A DNA stretch of 64,000 nucleotides from assembly GCA_021734165.1 (NCBI GenBank), contig JAIPJL010000003.1, positions 1-64,000 of the forward strand, given 5' to 3'. A program made the translations under genes and the position numbers. Under the pieces are notes generated by a model. The model did not search any database. It was not told where the DNA came from and was given only the letters and a program-made list of their open reading frames with translations. Within the stretch, counting starts at the first letter, position 1. Each line of letters opens with the position of its first letter. This DNA is from a bacterium. GTDB lineage: Bacteria; Electryoneota; AABM5-125-24; Hatepunaeales; Hatepunaeaceae. Positions 11,050 through 21,384 of the stretch are shown here, piece by piece.

Positions 11050-11375
11050 ACAGTCTCGGATTTGATGTTCATATAGAAGGTGTTATCAATTTAGCAAACA
11101 ATCCTCAAACTCCTGCATTCAGCGTAGTGTCGGGATTTTCGTATTGCTGTCTATTGATAATACTATAAAATGAGTTATTTGAAATGTGATTTGAGAAAAT
11201 TTGATTTTAATACTTGCGAAGTCCGTTTTCTGTGTATAGATTATGTAATGTAGTTACATGAAGATTTAATTATATATAGATGGAATTTATGAGTTTACCA
11301 TGTACACTGTTGAGATTAATTTTGTTGCAGTCGATCATCAGACCTGCTTAAACCCTTTGTTAAAAGGACTCCAGT

Positions 11376-11413
11376 AGCCCCAGCGGATAGCTCTATCCGA
11401 AATGGGGCTTTTT
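11376..11413 (+). terminator. Intrinsic terminator with extended double-stem hairpin
   Basis: AGCCCC-AG-CGGATA-GCTC-TATCCG-AAAT-GGGGCT-TTTTGCATTTTT. Confidence 0.75.
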
Positions 11414-11540
11414 GCATTTTTGGGGAAAATAATTGAATTGCATTTTACTAGATTAGAGGAATCAATACAGATAATAACAATGAAGCCAGTTTTAGTGAAG
11501 TGATATAAAATTCATTCAGGATTAATTTTGGGAGGGAATC

Positions 11541-13550
11541 ATGGTCAGACATTTTTCAAACATTTGTTTAACAGCATTATGCATCGCTTTACTTCCGATG
11601 CTTCTGATGGCACAACCTGAGGTTGAGTGGCAGCGGAATTATGGTGGTGAGGATGAAGAGACGTTTTATGATCTTGCACAAACCACAGATGGTGGTTTCA
11701 TTATGGTTGGTCGTGAGACATCGTTTGGTGATCCAGATCCAGACTCATGGGTTGTGAGAACCGATCAGGATGGTGAGGTTGAATGGACTTTGGAATATAA
11801 TGGAGAGGAATATGGTATATTCAGAAAGATTATTCAAACCAGAGACGACGGTTTCTTATTTGCTACAAATAACGCTTTTGTGGTAAAAGTCGATGAGGAT
11901 GGAGATGTCAATTGGTCTCAAGAATTTCAATTTAGCCTATCCTCAGCAATTCAGACATCAGATGGTAGTTACTCAATTGCAGGCGGAACCCAGGATTTCA
12001 CTATCATGAGATTAAACGAGCGTGGGGAGGAAATCTGGACAAGTCAATTTGGAGGCGACGAAAGTGATCATTGTTGCTCGCATATCCAGACTAATGATGG
12101 TGGTTTCGTTTTAGTAGGATCAACTGATTCGTTTGATGCAATGAGAGGTGATGCGTTGATAGTCAAGATAGATGCTGATGGAGAGCCAGAATGGTATTAT
12201 ACCTATGGCGGACGTCGGGAGGACTACTTTATCGATGTCATTCAAACAGAAGATGGTGATTATGTAATGGTCGGTTATAACTTATCAATAAGTGATGGAG
12301 CGCCAGCATGGCTACTAAAAATCAATGAAGATGGAGATGTTCTTTGGGAACATGGTAATGTAAGTGTTCAAGCTGTAGATTGTGTCCAGATATTTCCAGC
12401 AGACGGAGAAGGTTTTACTTTAGTAGGCGTCTATTACTATCCTAGTCTCTACAGGGCAAATGGGGACGGAGAGGAGCTGTGGAGCCTGAGACTCAATGAT
12501 GTTTGGCCTGATGATTGGGATTATATTCGTTCTGTGACTACTAACGATGGTGGATATGCCATAGGTTTTACAGATGAAAATGAGCGGGGTAACTTAGCTC
12601 TGCTTAAACTAAGTCCCGACCCTCTTATAGGCGCTCCTGCTTGGCAGGCTATCCCTGACATAAGCTTTGATGAAGATGCTTCACTTGAACTTGATATAGC
12701 TTACTTTTTCGATTGCATCACCGATTCTGACGATCCTGATTCATCTCTTGTAATTTCTGTTGAAAACGGCGAGCATGTCTTTGCAGATTGGGATGATGAG
12801 ACTCTGATCATCACCTCAAGCGAGAACTGGTGGGGAACTGATTCCCTTATATTCACAGTAACCGATCCCCATGAGAACTTTAACCAAACGTCTGCAATAA
12901 TTAATGTTGCATCCGTAAATGATCCTCCTAATCCTTTTGTACTACTTGTTCCGGAAGATAATTGGGTGTTAAACTCGCGCCGGATAATGTTTGCCTGGGA
13001 TGAAGCAACTCAAAACGAGTTTGAAATTGATGCTGTGGATTATAGTCTTGTTTTTTCTGCAGAAGGTCGTGAGTTTGAGATTGAGCATATCGAGGTAACA
13101 ACTTTCTTAATAGAAGACATTGAAGACTTACTGGAAAATCTGGATGTAGAAGTGGCTGAAGACAGCATCTTAGTAACTTGGTCTGTTAACGCTCGTGACG
13201 AGTCAGGCGAAACAGAATGTGAAGAACGTTTCAAGTTCATAATTCCGGGAAATCTGACTTTTATTAATGAAGGATCAAGCCTTTCATTCGAATTTGCTTT
13301 ATTTGAACCTTCACCTAATCCCTTCAACTCCACCACCACCATCACCTACAGTTTGCCATTGGCTGCATATATTTCGCTGACGGTTTACGATCCGCTTGGC
13401 AGGAAAGTAACTTCACTGTTTGAAGGAAACAGACTAGCAGGATTTCATTCCGTAACCTTAACATCTAACAATCTGACTACATGCTTATATTTCGTTCAAT
13501 TAGCAGCATCAAATAAATTATGCACGCAAAAGGTAATGCTGATTAGGTAG
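11541..13550 (+). CDS. Secreted delta-60/propeller-like repeat protein with cadherin-like region and T9SS-like C-terminal domain
   Basis: Repeats of the type 'IQTxDGGFxxxGxT...W.xKxDxDGxxxW'; C-term PSPNPFNSTTTITYSL...PLGRKV...LYFVQL...QKVMLIR*. Confidence 0.8.
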   Translation: MVRHFSNICLTALCIALLPMLLMAQPEVEWQRNYGGEDEETFYDLAQTTDGGFIMVGRETSFGDPDPDSWVVRTDQDGEVEWTLEYNGEEYGIFRKIIQTRDDGFLFATNNAFVVKVDEDGDVNWSQEFQFSLSSAIQTSDGSYSIAGGTQDFTIMRLNERGEEIWTSQFGGDESDHCCSHIQTNDGGFVLVGSTDSFDAMRGDALIVKIDADGEPEWYYTYGGRREDYFIDVIQTEDGDYVMVGYNLSISDGAPAWLLKINEDGDVLWEHGNVSVQAVDCVQIFPADGEGFTLVGVYYYPSLYRANGDGEELWSLRLNDVWPDDWDYIRSVTTNDGGYAIGFTDENERGNLALLKLSPDPLIGAPAWQAIPDISFDEDASLELDIAYFFDCITDSDDPDSSLVISVENGEHVFADWDDETLIITSSENWWGTDSLIFTVTDPHENFNQTSAIINVASVNDPPNPFVLLVPEDNWVLNSRRIMFAWDEATQNEFEIDAVDYSLVFSAEGREFEIEHIEVTTFLIEDIEDLLENLDVEVAEDSILVTWSVNARDESGETECEERFKFIIPGNLTFINEGSSLSFEFALFEPSPNPFNSTTTITYSLPLAAYISLTVYDPLGRKVTSLFEGNRLAGFHSVTLTSNNLTTCLYFVQLAASNKLCTQKVMLIR

Positions 13551-13581
13551 GCTATAGGCTTTGGGGAGTTAAGCTTTAAAT

Positions 13582-13618
13582 AAAAATCCGGCAGATCGCT
13601 TTGTCTGTCGGATTTTTT
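13582..13618 (+). terminator. Intrinsic terminator
   Basis: AAAAATCCGGCAGA-TCGCTTTG-TCTGTCGGATTTTTT. Confidence 0.85.
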
Positions 13619-13689
13619 GTTGTTATATTTAAAGAACTGATAGTGTTACATAAGTAACTGTCTTAAGCAAATTCGTACGAGGAAAATCC

Positions 13690-16600
13690 ATGTTAAAAAT
13701 AGCCTTTATTTCTGTCATCATTTTAGCTTTGTCGATCACTTCTATCCAACCGGGATACGGTCTTTCCCATACGGTTGGATTAAGCGCCGATCAAACTGAA
13801 ACTGCAAGCATTGTATCTGAAACATCATCCAGCATCCGCCTCAGTTTCACTCCACCACCGTCAAGTGAACTTTTAACATCAAATTTTTCCTCATCAACGG
13901 AAACAGCCTACAACCTGAATGAAGGATTTATCAACTCTGATAGTAAAAAGCTGCCTGCGATAACCTACTGGGTGGTCGTTCCGCCTCAAGCGAACGTTGA
14001 ACTCAAGATTACAAACCAGAATGGGCGAAGGTTATCTTTAACCGGAGATTTTATCTCAGATGTAAAAATAGATGGATCCTCCGATGCTTTTGCATTCAAT
14101 GCGCTGGAAGGATTTAATCCTCCTCACGCAGCCTCAATGGGCAAACCTGTGATTATGCGCGGTGTTCGCATGGTTCCTGTTACCGTATATCCGCTTCAGT
14201 TAAATGATGGAGAAGCGACAGCCATCGAAAACAATGAATTAACCGTTGATCTCAAGATGTCACAAGGTAATGCTGTCAATCCGATCACCATTCAACGCTC
14301 AATGAATTACTCCGCAGGTTTCGCTAATATTATCCGGAGTTCAACAATTAATCCACCTCAGAGCCTCAATCCCCGCAGAGATCCTGCAGAAACCAAACTT
14401 AGCAGACTGCTGATCCTTTATCCGGCAGCGTTGGATGATGACGGCAATGCCGAAGATGCTGTTGCGGAGATTAACAACTACGCTGATTTGAAACGACGCA
14501 TGGGCTATCTCGTGGACGTCGTATCCGTAGATATTGAGAATGAGGATAGTGAGCATATAAGAGAAGATTATATCAGAGAATACTATGAAGCTGATCCTCC
14601 GGTTGAGTTTGTAACTATTATAGGAAATGAGAGCGAAGTTGAACTTGCTGAAGCAGAGGATAGAAACGAGGAACTGTACTTCCCAAGTTTTGATTTGGTA
14701 ATTATTGTAGATGAGGATGAAGTTAGAGTGAAGAGCGAACACGGCTATACAACACTTGAAGGTGATGATGAAGCGTCTGATATTATCTTAAGCCGCATGA
14801 AAGTCCCCAACTATGAGCGATTGGTTGGTGTACTGAGAAAAACCATCGAATATCAAGCCAATCCATACACGGATGATGAAGCCTGGTTTACGCATTCACT
14901 CGTTACCGTTGAACAGGACGAAATACCACCCGCATTCTATTATGATCTTGCCTATTGGGAACGTGATCGTCTTAGTCAAAACGGATACGACGATGTCGAT
15001 GTGATGCTCGGAGTGACGGAAGAAATGGTTGATGATATTAAAGCAATCTTTGAAGAGGGTGTATCAGTAGCTTTCGGTGAGGGTATGCTTTCCGGTTGTG
15101 TCCAAGATACAAATTGGGTTCAGTGGGAAGAAGAAAATCTTGCAGCCACCGGTGCAATGAACTCATTTAATATAGCCAATATCAGCGACTACAATATGGA
15201 AAGAATGTATCCCTTCTTTGCGTCTGCCCTTCCCAATGAAAACAATGGTTGTATTGCAGGCATGGGAATTTACAACATAGCCGGGCATTCTCCGTTGATG
15301 ACGCCTATCATTGGCAGCGCTCTGACCGCAATGGTTTTCGATGACGTCTATGTGTCAGGTTATCTTCAGATAATTACCAAGTTACATCTCCTCGCACTAA
15401 GTCAGCGTGAAGGACTTGGCGAGTTTTATGAGCAGGGTGTGATGGACGAATACCGCCTGCACTGGACGCTTGGCGATCCTACGGTTGATGTTTATTCCGA
15501 ATTACCTGTCCAGATCAGTGTTATACATCCTAATGAAGATCCCGGACTTTTTACAATTGGTAAAACTTCACTTGTCTTGCAAGTTATCGATCCCGATGAA
15601 GAGAGTGTTCCTGACGCTGTAGTTTGCATCAGACAGGAGGATGGAATTCAATATGTTATGAATACCAATGCTGAAGGGATTGCCGCTTTTACAATCCCCG
15701 AAGGCCTTGAAGAAGGTGAACTGGATATTACTGCATATAAGCATAACTGCATCATGTATATGGAAACGGTTGATGTAATACAGGGTGAAATTAATCTCAT
15801 CCTTGCCGACGCCGGATTCGATGATTCTGAAACAGGTGACGACGACGGCGTTTTCCGCAACGGTGAGGAAGTTGTGCTTGTTTTAAGTCTGACAAATACA
15901 GGCGACGCCGGTGTGACTGTTACCGCAAACCTAAGTTGTGACATTGAGTGGCTCACTTTCGAGAATGAAGAAATTGAGTTTGACGATATAGGTTCAAATG
16001 AAACGGTAGCATATTCTGGCGCAGTGAGCATGACGCTTGATCAATCCTGCCCGGATGGTACAGTAATCAGAATTCAGGCTGACATTATTTATGACAACGA
16101 AAATCTGACGTCAGTTGCCTTCGAAATCGAAACAGGCGGACCTTTGCTGACTGTTGACCACCTTGACGTAAATGACGCCGAGTTCATACCAGGTGGTCAG
16201 GACGTTACATTCTCTCCGATCCTGATAAACAATGGCACTTTTGAAACTACTGCATTACAAGCAACGCTTGAAAGCCTTGATGAGCGAGTTGAGATAACAG
16301 CCGCCGAACGCGACTATGAAGCAGTCGAAGCTAATGGAGGCGACAGCAGCCCAGCCGAGCCTTTTATGCTTAATATCGATCCGTTGTTTATACCTGGAAA
16401 CGCTGTCACATTCAGGCTGTGCCTCAGTAACGATGATGGATATGAAAACACGCTTGAATTCTCTAAAATAGTAATTCCGCGCGAAGCAGGTGAGCCACAG
16501 GGACCGGATGATTATGGATATTTATGCTTCGATTGTCTGGATACTACATGGTTAGAAGCGCCCGTTTACAACTGGCGTGAGATCAACTGGGAGGTTGAAG

Positions 16601-18927
16601 GATGGGAGTTCAGTGGTGATAAGTTTGATATAAATCTTGAAATAGATTCAACTACTGTTCTTGATTTGCCGTTTGCTTTCCAATATTATGGTGAGCAGTT
16701 TGAAAATATCATGGTCAATACCAATGGTTGGGCGTCGTTCGGAACCGAACTTGAAGAAGTCTTTGAATCAGCATACAACCAACCGATCCCCGGTTATGGA
16801 GCGCCTGATGGTCAGCTTTGCATACTCTGGCAGCAGATTTTTGATTATGGAGGAAACTCTTACGACGGTATATACTATCATTACATTGAAGAAGATGGAA
16901 TTTTTGTTATAGAATGGAGCCAAGTGGAGTTACTCAATGAAGAAGAACCTGAGCATCCACTTTCTTCATTCCAGATATTATTGTTTGATCCGGAGATCTA
17001 TCAAACAGCGACAAACGATGGTGAAATAGTTTTCCAATACAAGGAATACCATGCAGCTACAGGAAACAATTACGGTCTTCGCTATGCTACAATTGGTATT
17101 CGCAACCTGACCGGAGACGGTGGATTGCAGTATTCATACTGGAATGAACTTTCCGACCAGGCTCATCCGATCTCTGATGAGTTCGCCATCAAATTCACAA
17201 CCTCAGCTCAAAACGAATATGGTAATGTTACCGGACGTGTTGTATATGCGGAGGATGAAAACACCGGCATCGAAGGAATAAACATTTCAAATATTCGTAT
17301 GCACAGCAATATTCAAACCGATGAGCAGGGCTATTTCACAGCGGAAAACCTGCGCATAGGAACTTATGAAGGAGTCATTGTATCTGGTGAGGGGTATAAT
17401 TCTGATACATTATCGTTCGAAATTGAAGCTGATCGCGAAACCGATCTTGGGAATATCCCATTAACACATCCTGAGATAGCAATTGAAACCAGACCCGGTC
17501 AAATGAATCCGAACGAAACCACGCGCTGGAGACTAAAACCCGATGGAACAGAGCTTCAGCTTGAGTTTGAGATCAGCAATCAAGGCAATGGAAATTTAGA
17601 TTACAATGCTACGATTGTAAACGAGGATGGCAACGAATCGGATTACGAAAACGTGGAGTTTTTTCAAATATCACAACTTTTAACCGAAGGTAATTGTTTT
17701 GGATTGACATATATTGATACTTTATTCTACATCCCCGGTCGGAATAGATACGGTGATAACGGCAGGGGGCATCAAGTCTATGTTGTAAGTAAAACAGGGC
17801 AATATGTACGTAGATTTGCTCAACCTGATTTTGGTAGTGATCATGGGATAAAGTTTTTAACATTTGATGGAGATCAATTATGGGGTAGTCTCTTTGCCGA
17901 CGAGGAAGAAAGAATGCGACTTGTAAGTATAGACTTAAACGGTAACCAAACAGGTGAAATTGAAATTCAAGGAATGTCGTTCAAATACGCTATGCCATTG
18001 GAATTCATTCCTGAACGGAATACATTTTTACTTGCTGAAAGTGAAGGCTCAAATATTTACGAAATGGATGAGGAGGGTGGTATTATTAACGAATTCACCA
18101 TTCATTTTCCTGGTGTAACACCCATCATTTCCGGGCTTGCATGGAATTACTTTGATCCCGATGGTATGAACCTTTATTTGATTGACTGGAATGATCCATA
18201 CCCAGGCTGGGATCCCCCTGATGATACACTTTCGCTACGTTTAATAAAAATGAATCTGGAAACCGGTGATTGGCGATTTCTTTCTATGCTGGATGTACGC
18301 TCGAACTCTTCCGGATGCTCAGGTCTGAGCCTAATAAACAACCATAGTAATATTAGCAGGACTATGATCGCTACTGTAGAAGCTCAAGCAGCAAACAACA
18401 ATGCAGACTTGCTTCGCATCTATGATTTGAGTCCCAATCTAACCTTCATCGCCGACACGTTAATGAGTAACAGGAGTGGTATCGTTGAACCTGACGGCAC
18501 GATTAACGTAGGAATGCTGATAGCGACTACTCACTTATCGGAAGTCGAGATTCCCTTCGGCGTTAAATTCATTCATAATGCTGGCGAAGACATCTTTTAT
18601 CCTATGGTACTCCACATCACTGACAGCTCGAACACGTATGACCGGGATGATGTATTAGAACCTGTGGATTTTCAAATTTCGAGCGTTTCGCCGAATCCCT
18701 TCAACGCCAGCGTCAGGATTAACTTTACTGTTGACAGAAATGAATTGACAACGCTGAGGCTTTATGATCTGCTTGGTCGTGAAGTTGCTGTGATATTTGA
18801 AGGAGAACCGGAAATCGGCAGTCACAGTATGGTCTGGAGCGGTAGAGGAATGCCATCGGGAATATACTTCTTAAGGCTTGAAATGGAAGGTCGCGCCAGA
18901 ACGGTTAAGACAGCGATTCTGAAATAA
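13690..18927 (+). CDS. Large secreted C25-like paralog (probable pseudoprotease) with T9SS-like C-terminal domain
   Basis: Same architecture as 3632-8719 (MGKPVIMRGVRMVPVTVYPLQ; ...GPDDYGYLCFD...; GNVTGRVVYAEDENTGIEGI; PNPFNASVRINFTV...LLGREV...SGIYFLRLEMEGRARTVKTAILK*), but the YRGWG and TCNTGDF positions read AFGEGML and NISDYN. Confidence 0.8.
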   Translation: MLKIAFISVIILALSITSIQPGYGLSHTVGLSADQTETASIVSETSSSIRLSFTPPPSSELLTSNFSSSTETAYNLNEGFINSDSKKLPAITYWVVVPPQANVELKITNQNGRRLSLTGDFISDVKIDGSSDAFAFNALEGFNPPHAASMGKPVIMRGVRMVPVTVYPLQLNDGEATAIENNELTVDLKMSQGNAVNPITIQRSMNYSAGFANIIRSSTINPPQSLNPRRDPAETKLSRLLILYPAALDDDGNAEDAVAEINNYADLKRRMGYLVDVVSVDIENEDSEHIREDYIREYYEADPPVEFVTIIGNESEVELAEAEDRNEELYFPSFDLVIIVDEDEVRVKSEHGYTTLEGDDEASDIILSRMKVPNYERLVGVLRKTIEYQANPYTDDEAWFTHSLVTVEQDEIPPAFYYDLAYWERDRLSQNGYDDVDVMLGVTEEMVDDIKAIFEEGVSVAFGEGMLSGCVQDTNWVQWEEENLAATGAMNSFNIANISDYNMERMYPFFASALPNENNGCIAGMGIYNIAGHSPLMTPIIGSALTAMVFDDVYVSGYLQIITKLHLLALSQREGLGEFYEQGVMDEYRLHWTLGDPTVDVYSELPVQISVIHPNEDPGLFTIGKTSLVLQVIDPDEESVPDAVVCIRQEDGIQYVMNTNAEGIAAFTIPEGLEEGELDITAYKHNCIMYMETVDVIQGEINLILADAGFDDSETGDDDGVFRNGEEVVLVLSLTNTGDAGVTVTANLSCDIEWLTFENEEIEFDDIGSNETVAYSGAVSMTLDQSCPDGTVIRIQADIIYDNENLTSVAFEIETGGPLLTVDHLDVNDAEFIPGGQDVTFSPILINNGTFETTALQATLESLDERVEITAAERDYEAVEANGGDSSPAEPFMLNIDPLFIPGNAVTFRLCLSNDDGYENTLEFSKIVIPREAGEPQGPDDYGYLCFDCLDTTWLEAPVYNWREINWEVEGWEFSGDKFDINLEIDSTTVLDLPFAFQYYGEQFENIMVNTNGWASFGTELEEVFESAYNQPIPGYGAPDGQLCILWQQIFDYGGNSYDGIYYHYIEEDGIFVIEWSQVELLNEEEPEHPLSSFQILLFDPEIYQTATNDGEIVFQYKEYHAATGNNYGLRYATIGIRNLTGDGGLQYSYWNELSDQAHPISDEFAIKFTTSAQNEYGNVTGRVVYAEDENTGIEGINISNIRMHSNIQTDEQGYFTAENLRIGTYEGVIVSGEGYNSDTLSFEIEADRETDLGNIPLTHPEIAIETRPGQMNPNETTRWRLKPDGTELQLEFEISNQGNGNLDYNATIVNEDGNESDYENVEFFQISQLLTEGNCFGLTYIDTLFYIPGRNRYGDNGRGHQVYVVSKTGQYVRRFAQPDFGSDHGIKFLTFDGDQLWGSLFADEEERMRLVSIDLNGNQTGEIEIQGMSFKYAMPLEFIPERNTFLLAESEGSNIYEMDEEGGIINEFTIHFPGVTPIISGLAWNYFDPDGMNLYLIDWNDPYPGWDPPDDTLSLRLIKMNLETGDWRFLSMLDVRSNSSGCSGLSLINNHSNISRTMIATVEAQAANNNADLLRIYDLSPNLTFIADTLMSNRSGIVEPDGTINVGMLIATTHLSEVEIPFGVKFIHNAGEDIFYPMVLHITDSSNTYDRDDVLEPVDFQISSVSPNPFNASVRINFTVDRNELTTLRLYDLLGREVAVIFEGEPEIGSHSMVWSGRGMPSGIYFLRLEMEGRARTVKTAILK

Positions 18928-18950
18928 ATTTTATTATTAGATTGACAACA

Positions 18951-18981
18951 AAATAGGGCAGATATTAAGTCTGCCCTATTT
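18951..18981. terminator. Bidirectional-type terminator between convergent genes
   Basis: Perfect 12-bp stem AAATAGGGCAGA-TATTAAG-TCTGCCCTATTT between a plus CDS and a minus CDS. Confidence 0.7.
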
Positions 18982-19040
18982 ACTCTTACAATTCTATTTG
19001 TAAGCAAAACTTGTTTTTGTTTACACTACGAACAACTTTC

Positions 19041-21374
19041 CTATCTCTCGTAAACAAACCTGATTTCATGCTCACCGGCAGGTATTATAATCGCCTGAAA
19101 TACACCGTAAGCTGGAAATACATTTGCTTTTTGATCACCTACATAAGCCTGCCAGAATTTCGAGTAAGTATTGGAAACAGTCAGATAAGCATGTTTGCTG
19201 CTGTAAACATCTAACTCTATGATGTCTGATTCATATCGTTTTACAATTATCTTAGCTGAATCGCTGACTGTAGAATCCGGCTCTAAAACATCTGTGCTTC
19301 CATCAATCACAAATAGTTCATTTTTTATTTCAGCAATATCTCTGGTTGCAAGCGTATCCAGCAAATTATCCAGATCATCAAATGAAAGCGCCTTAAAAAT
19401 GATGTTGAATCGCTCTAAAGCTTCAGTGTTCTCATAAATATGCAGTTTATTTTCTGGATCGATGTAATATGGAACCAACCGTTCATCATCGATCAAATGT
19501 GGCGAGAACAGGTATTTGGTATTTATTAAAGAAAGAAGATCAAGGTTGAAGTCATCTCTGAATTTATTTTCTGAAGGTGGTGTATGTTTTCTGTATTGTT
19601 TATAAAATGGGGAAACCAGACACATCCAGCAATTATGGCTGAAATATGCTTTACGACCTAGTTCGGAATTTGATATAACTCCTGCAACCACTCTATCCCA
19701 GAATTTCCTGAAAACGCGTTGCGAAATTGACACTCTCCCACTGGCAACCTCCAAACCCGATACGCATGGAAATAATTCCTGATTTTGATAATCTACGTAT
19801 GCTGTGGTTACTCTAAAAGGTTTTGTGTTATCCTGAAGTGCAGCAATTCTTTTAAATTGATCTTTATTATATAGTACATGCATTCTATCGCCGGTCCAGA
19901 TTATTTCTTTGTAATGATCCAGCGCTGTCGATATTGCCAGGATTATTATCAGATATTTCAATTTAGGTAGTGCGCCCGGTTTATTGTTAAATGATGCAAT
20001 TAGATGATAAATTGAAATAATTCCGGCAACAAGCATAATTGCGATAATTATTACTAATTGAACCATGCGTTTGGAATGAAGGATTCCAAATGGAACAATA
20101 TCATTTATCTGCATTGCGCGTAAATATAAGTAAAACGGTTTAAAAAATGTCCCGAAAGCTATAAAAATAAAACCTATTACAATTAAGCTTGTAATCAATA
20201 ATTTAACTTTGTTATTTTTCTCTTTATTAAATTTGCTAAGACATTTAATTATTCTTTCAAGTGAGATTACCGAAATTATTATCAGGAAAAACGGAACAAA
20301 TTGATAGCCGCGACCGAAATGATAAGCTCCAATAGACTTCAGAAGCGGCAATGCGCGAACAGTATATTGAAAAAGAGGGAAGAAAACAAACGAGAAAACA
20401 ATACAGTATGATAGCATTCTAACCCATTTTATTCGCCATGTGCCAAAGAAAAATCCCAATCCGGTAATTATACATAAAGTTGGATATTTAATAATTAACA
20501 ATTTCGACTGTTTTATTGTATATTTTGCAATTGTTTCAGTAAATGTAGGCCATGATTGCGATTCTACTGAGCGTAGCGATGTGTTAAGAATCTCCATTGT
20601 ACTGATAATCTGACTTATATGAAAGACAATCGAAACCGCAATTGTTATAATTGATAGATAAATAATATCCCGAAATTGCCAACGACGTAAAGCAAACAAC
20701 CAGAAAATAATGATTAAAAAAATAGATGCATAAATGTAGAAAAAGTGATTAAATAACGTGAAAAACAAACCAAAAATAAAATATAATCCGATTCTTGCTA
20801 ATAACTGTTTGTGTCGATAAATCCATTCAAGGAAAAATAGGAAGAACGGAAATCCTGGTTCTGAAAATAAATTATAGAAGACAAAATAATTAGAATCAAC
20901 TTTTGCCAAAGGATATAAAAGACCTGCGCTCAATGCATAAAATGGATTTACGCCGATAATTCTGCGTAATAATAAAAAGGTAAAAAAACCTGCTAAAAAT
21001 CTCTGGATAATTGCAACCACACCAAATGTTAAACTGCTAAACACAAAGAATAACCAATGTAATAAGCTTATATCAGATTTTATACTATCTACACCACACA
21101 TCCGCCACTGTTCCCATTGAAAATCATGTGAGCGATTTGGCATATTCCATTTCGCTATATGATTAGGGAGATTACCATCACCATTGTCCCAGATAGGTAT
21201 ATAACTATTAGTTCCAAGTCCTATATATAGGAAAGAAATTAGAAAAGCCCAAAATATAAAAATCAGACAATATTTGAAAAACTCTGATTTCTCTTCCTCA
21301 TTACTCCAGAAAAGATCCGAAGGTTCTTCATTGCCTGAATAATTAGTATCGTTATAATTGAAAATTTCAGACAT
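19041..21374 (-). CDS. YfhO-like polytopic membrane protein (possible GT-C type glycosyltransferase)
   Basis: About 12 hydrophobic segments, then a soluble C-terminus ending 'LTVSNTYSKFWQAYVGDQKANVFPAYGVFQAIIIPAGEHEIRFVYER', typical of YfhO-like proteins. Confidence 0.7.
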   Translation of the reverse strand: MSEIFNYNDTNYSGNEEPSDLFWSNEEEKSEFFKYCLIFIFWAFLISFLYIGLGTNSYIPIWDNGDGNLPNHIAKWNMPNRSHDFQWEQWRMCGVDSIKSDISLLHWLFFVFSSLTFGVVAIIQRFLAGFFTFLLLRRIIGVNPFYALSAGLLYPLAKVDSNYFVFYNLFSEPGFPFFLFFLEWIYRHKQLLARIGLYFIFGLFFTLFNHFFYIYASIFLIIIFWLFALRRWQFRDIIYLSIITIAVSIVFHISQIISTMEILNTSLRSVESQSWPTFTETIAKYTIKQSKLLIIKYPTLCIITGLGFFFGTWRIKWVRMLSYCIVFSFVFFPLFQYTVRALPLLKSIGAYHFGRGYQFVPFFLIIISVISLERIIKCLSKFNKEKNNKVKLLITSLIVIGFIFIAFGTFFKPFYLYLRAMQINDIVPFGILHSKRMVQLVIIIAIMLVAGIISIYHLIASFNNKPGALPKLKYLIIILAISTALDHYKEIIWTGDRMHVLYNKDQFKRIAALQDNTKPFRVTTAYVDYQNQELFPCVSGLEVASGRVSISQRVFRKFWDRVVAGVISNSELGRKAYFSHNCWMCLVSPFYKQYRKHTPPSENKFRDDFNLDLLSLINTKYLFSPHLIDDERLVPYYIDPENKLHIYENTEALERFNIIFKALSFDDLDNLLDTLATRDIAEIKNELFVIDGSTDVLEPDSTVSDSAKIIVKRYESDIIELDVYSSKHAYLTVSNTYSKFWQAYVGDQKANVFPAYGVFQAIIIPAGEHEIRFVYER

Positions 21375-21384
21375 TATCTGCCTT

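Noticed and set aside
11094-11140. Terminator after the histidine kinase (AATCC...GGATT)
   Set aside because: Only a weak 5-bp stem could be drawn by eye; not reported as a feature
3632-18927. C25 paralogs as parts of a transposable element
   Set aside because: No transposase, terminal inverted repeats or target duplications seen; divergence between copies is high, consistent with old gene duplication
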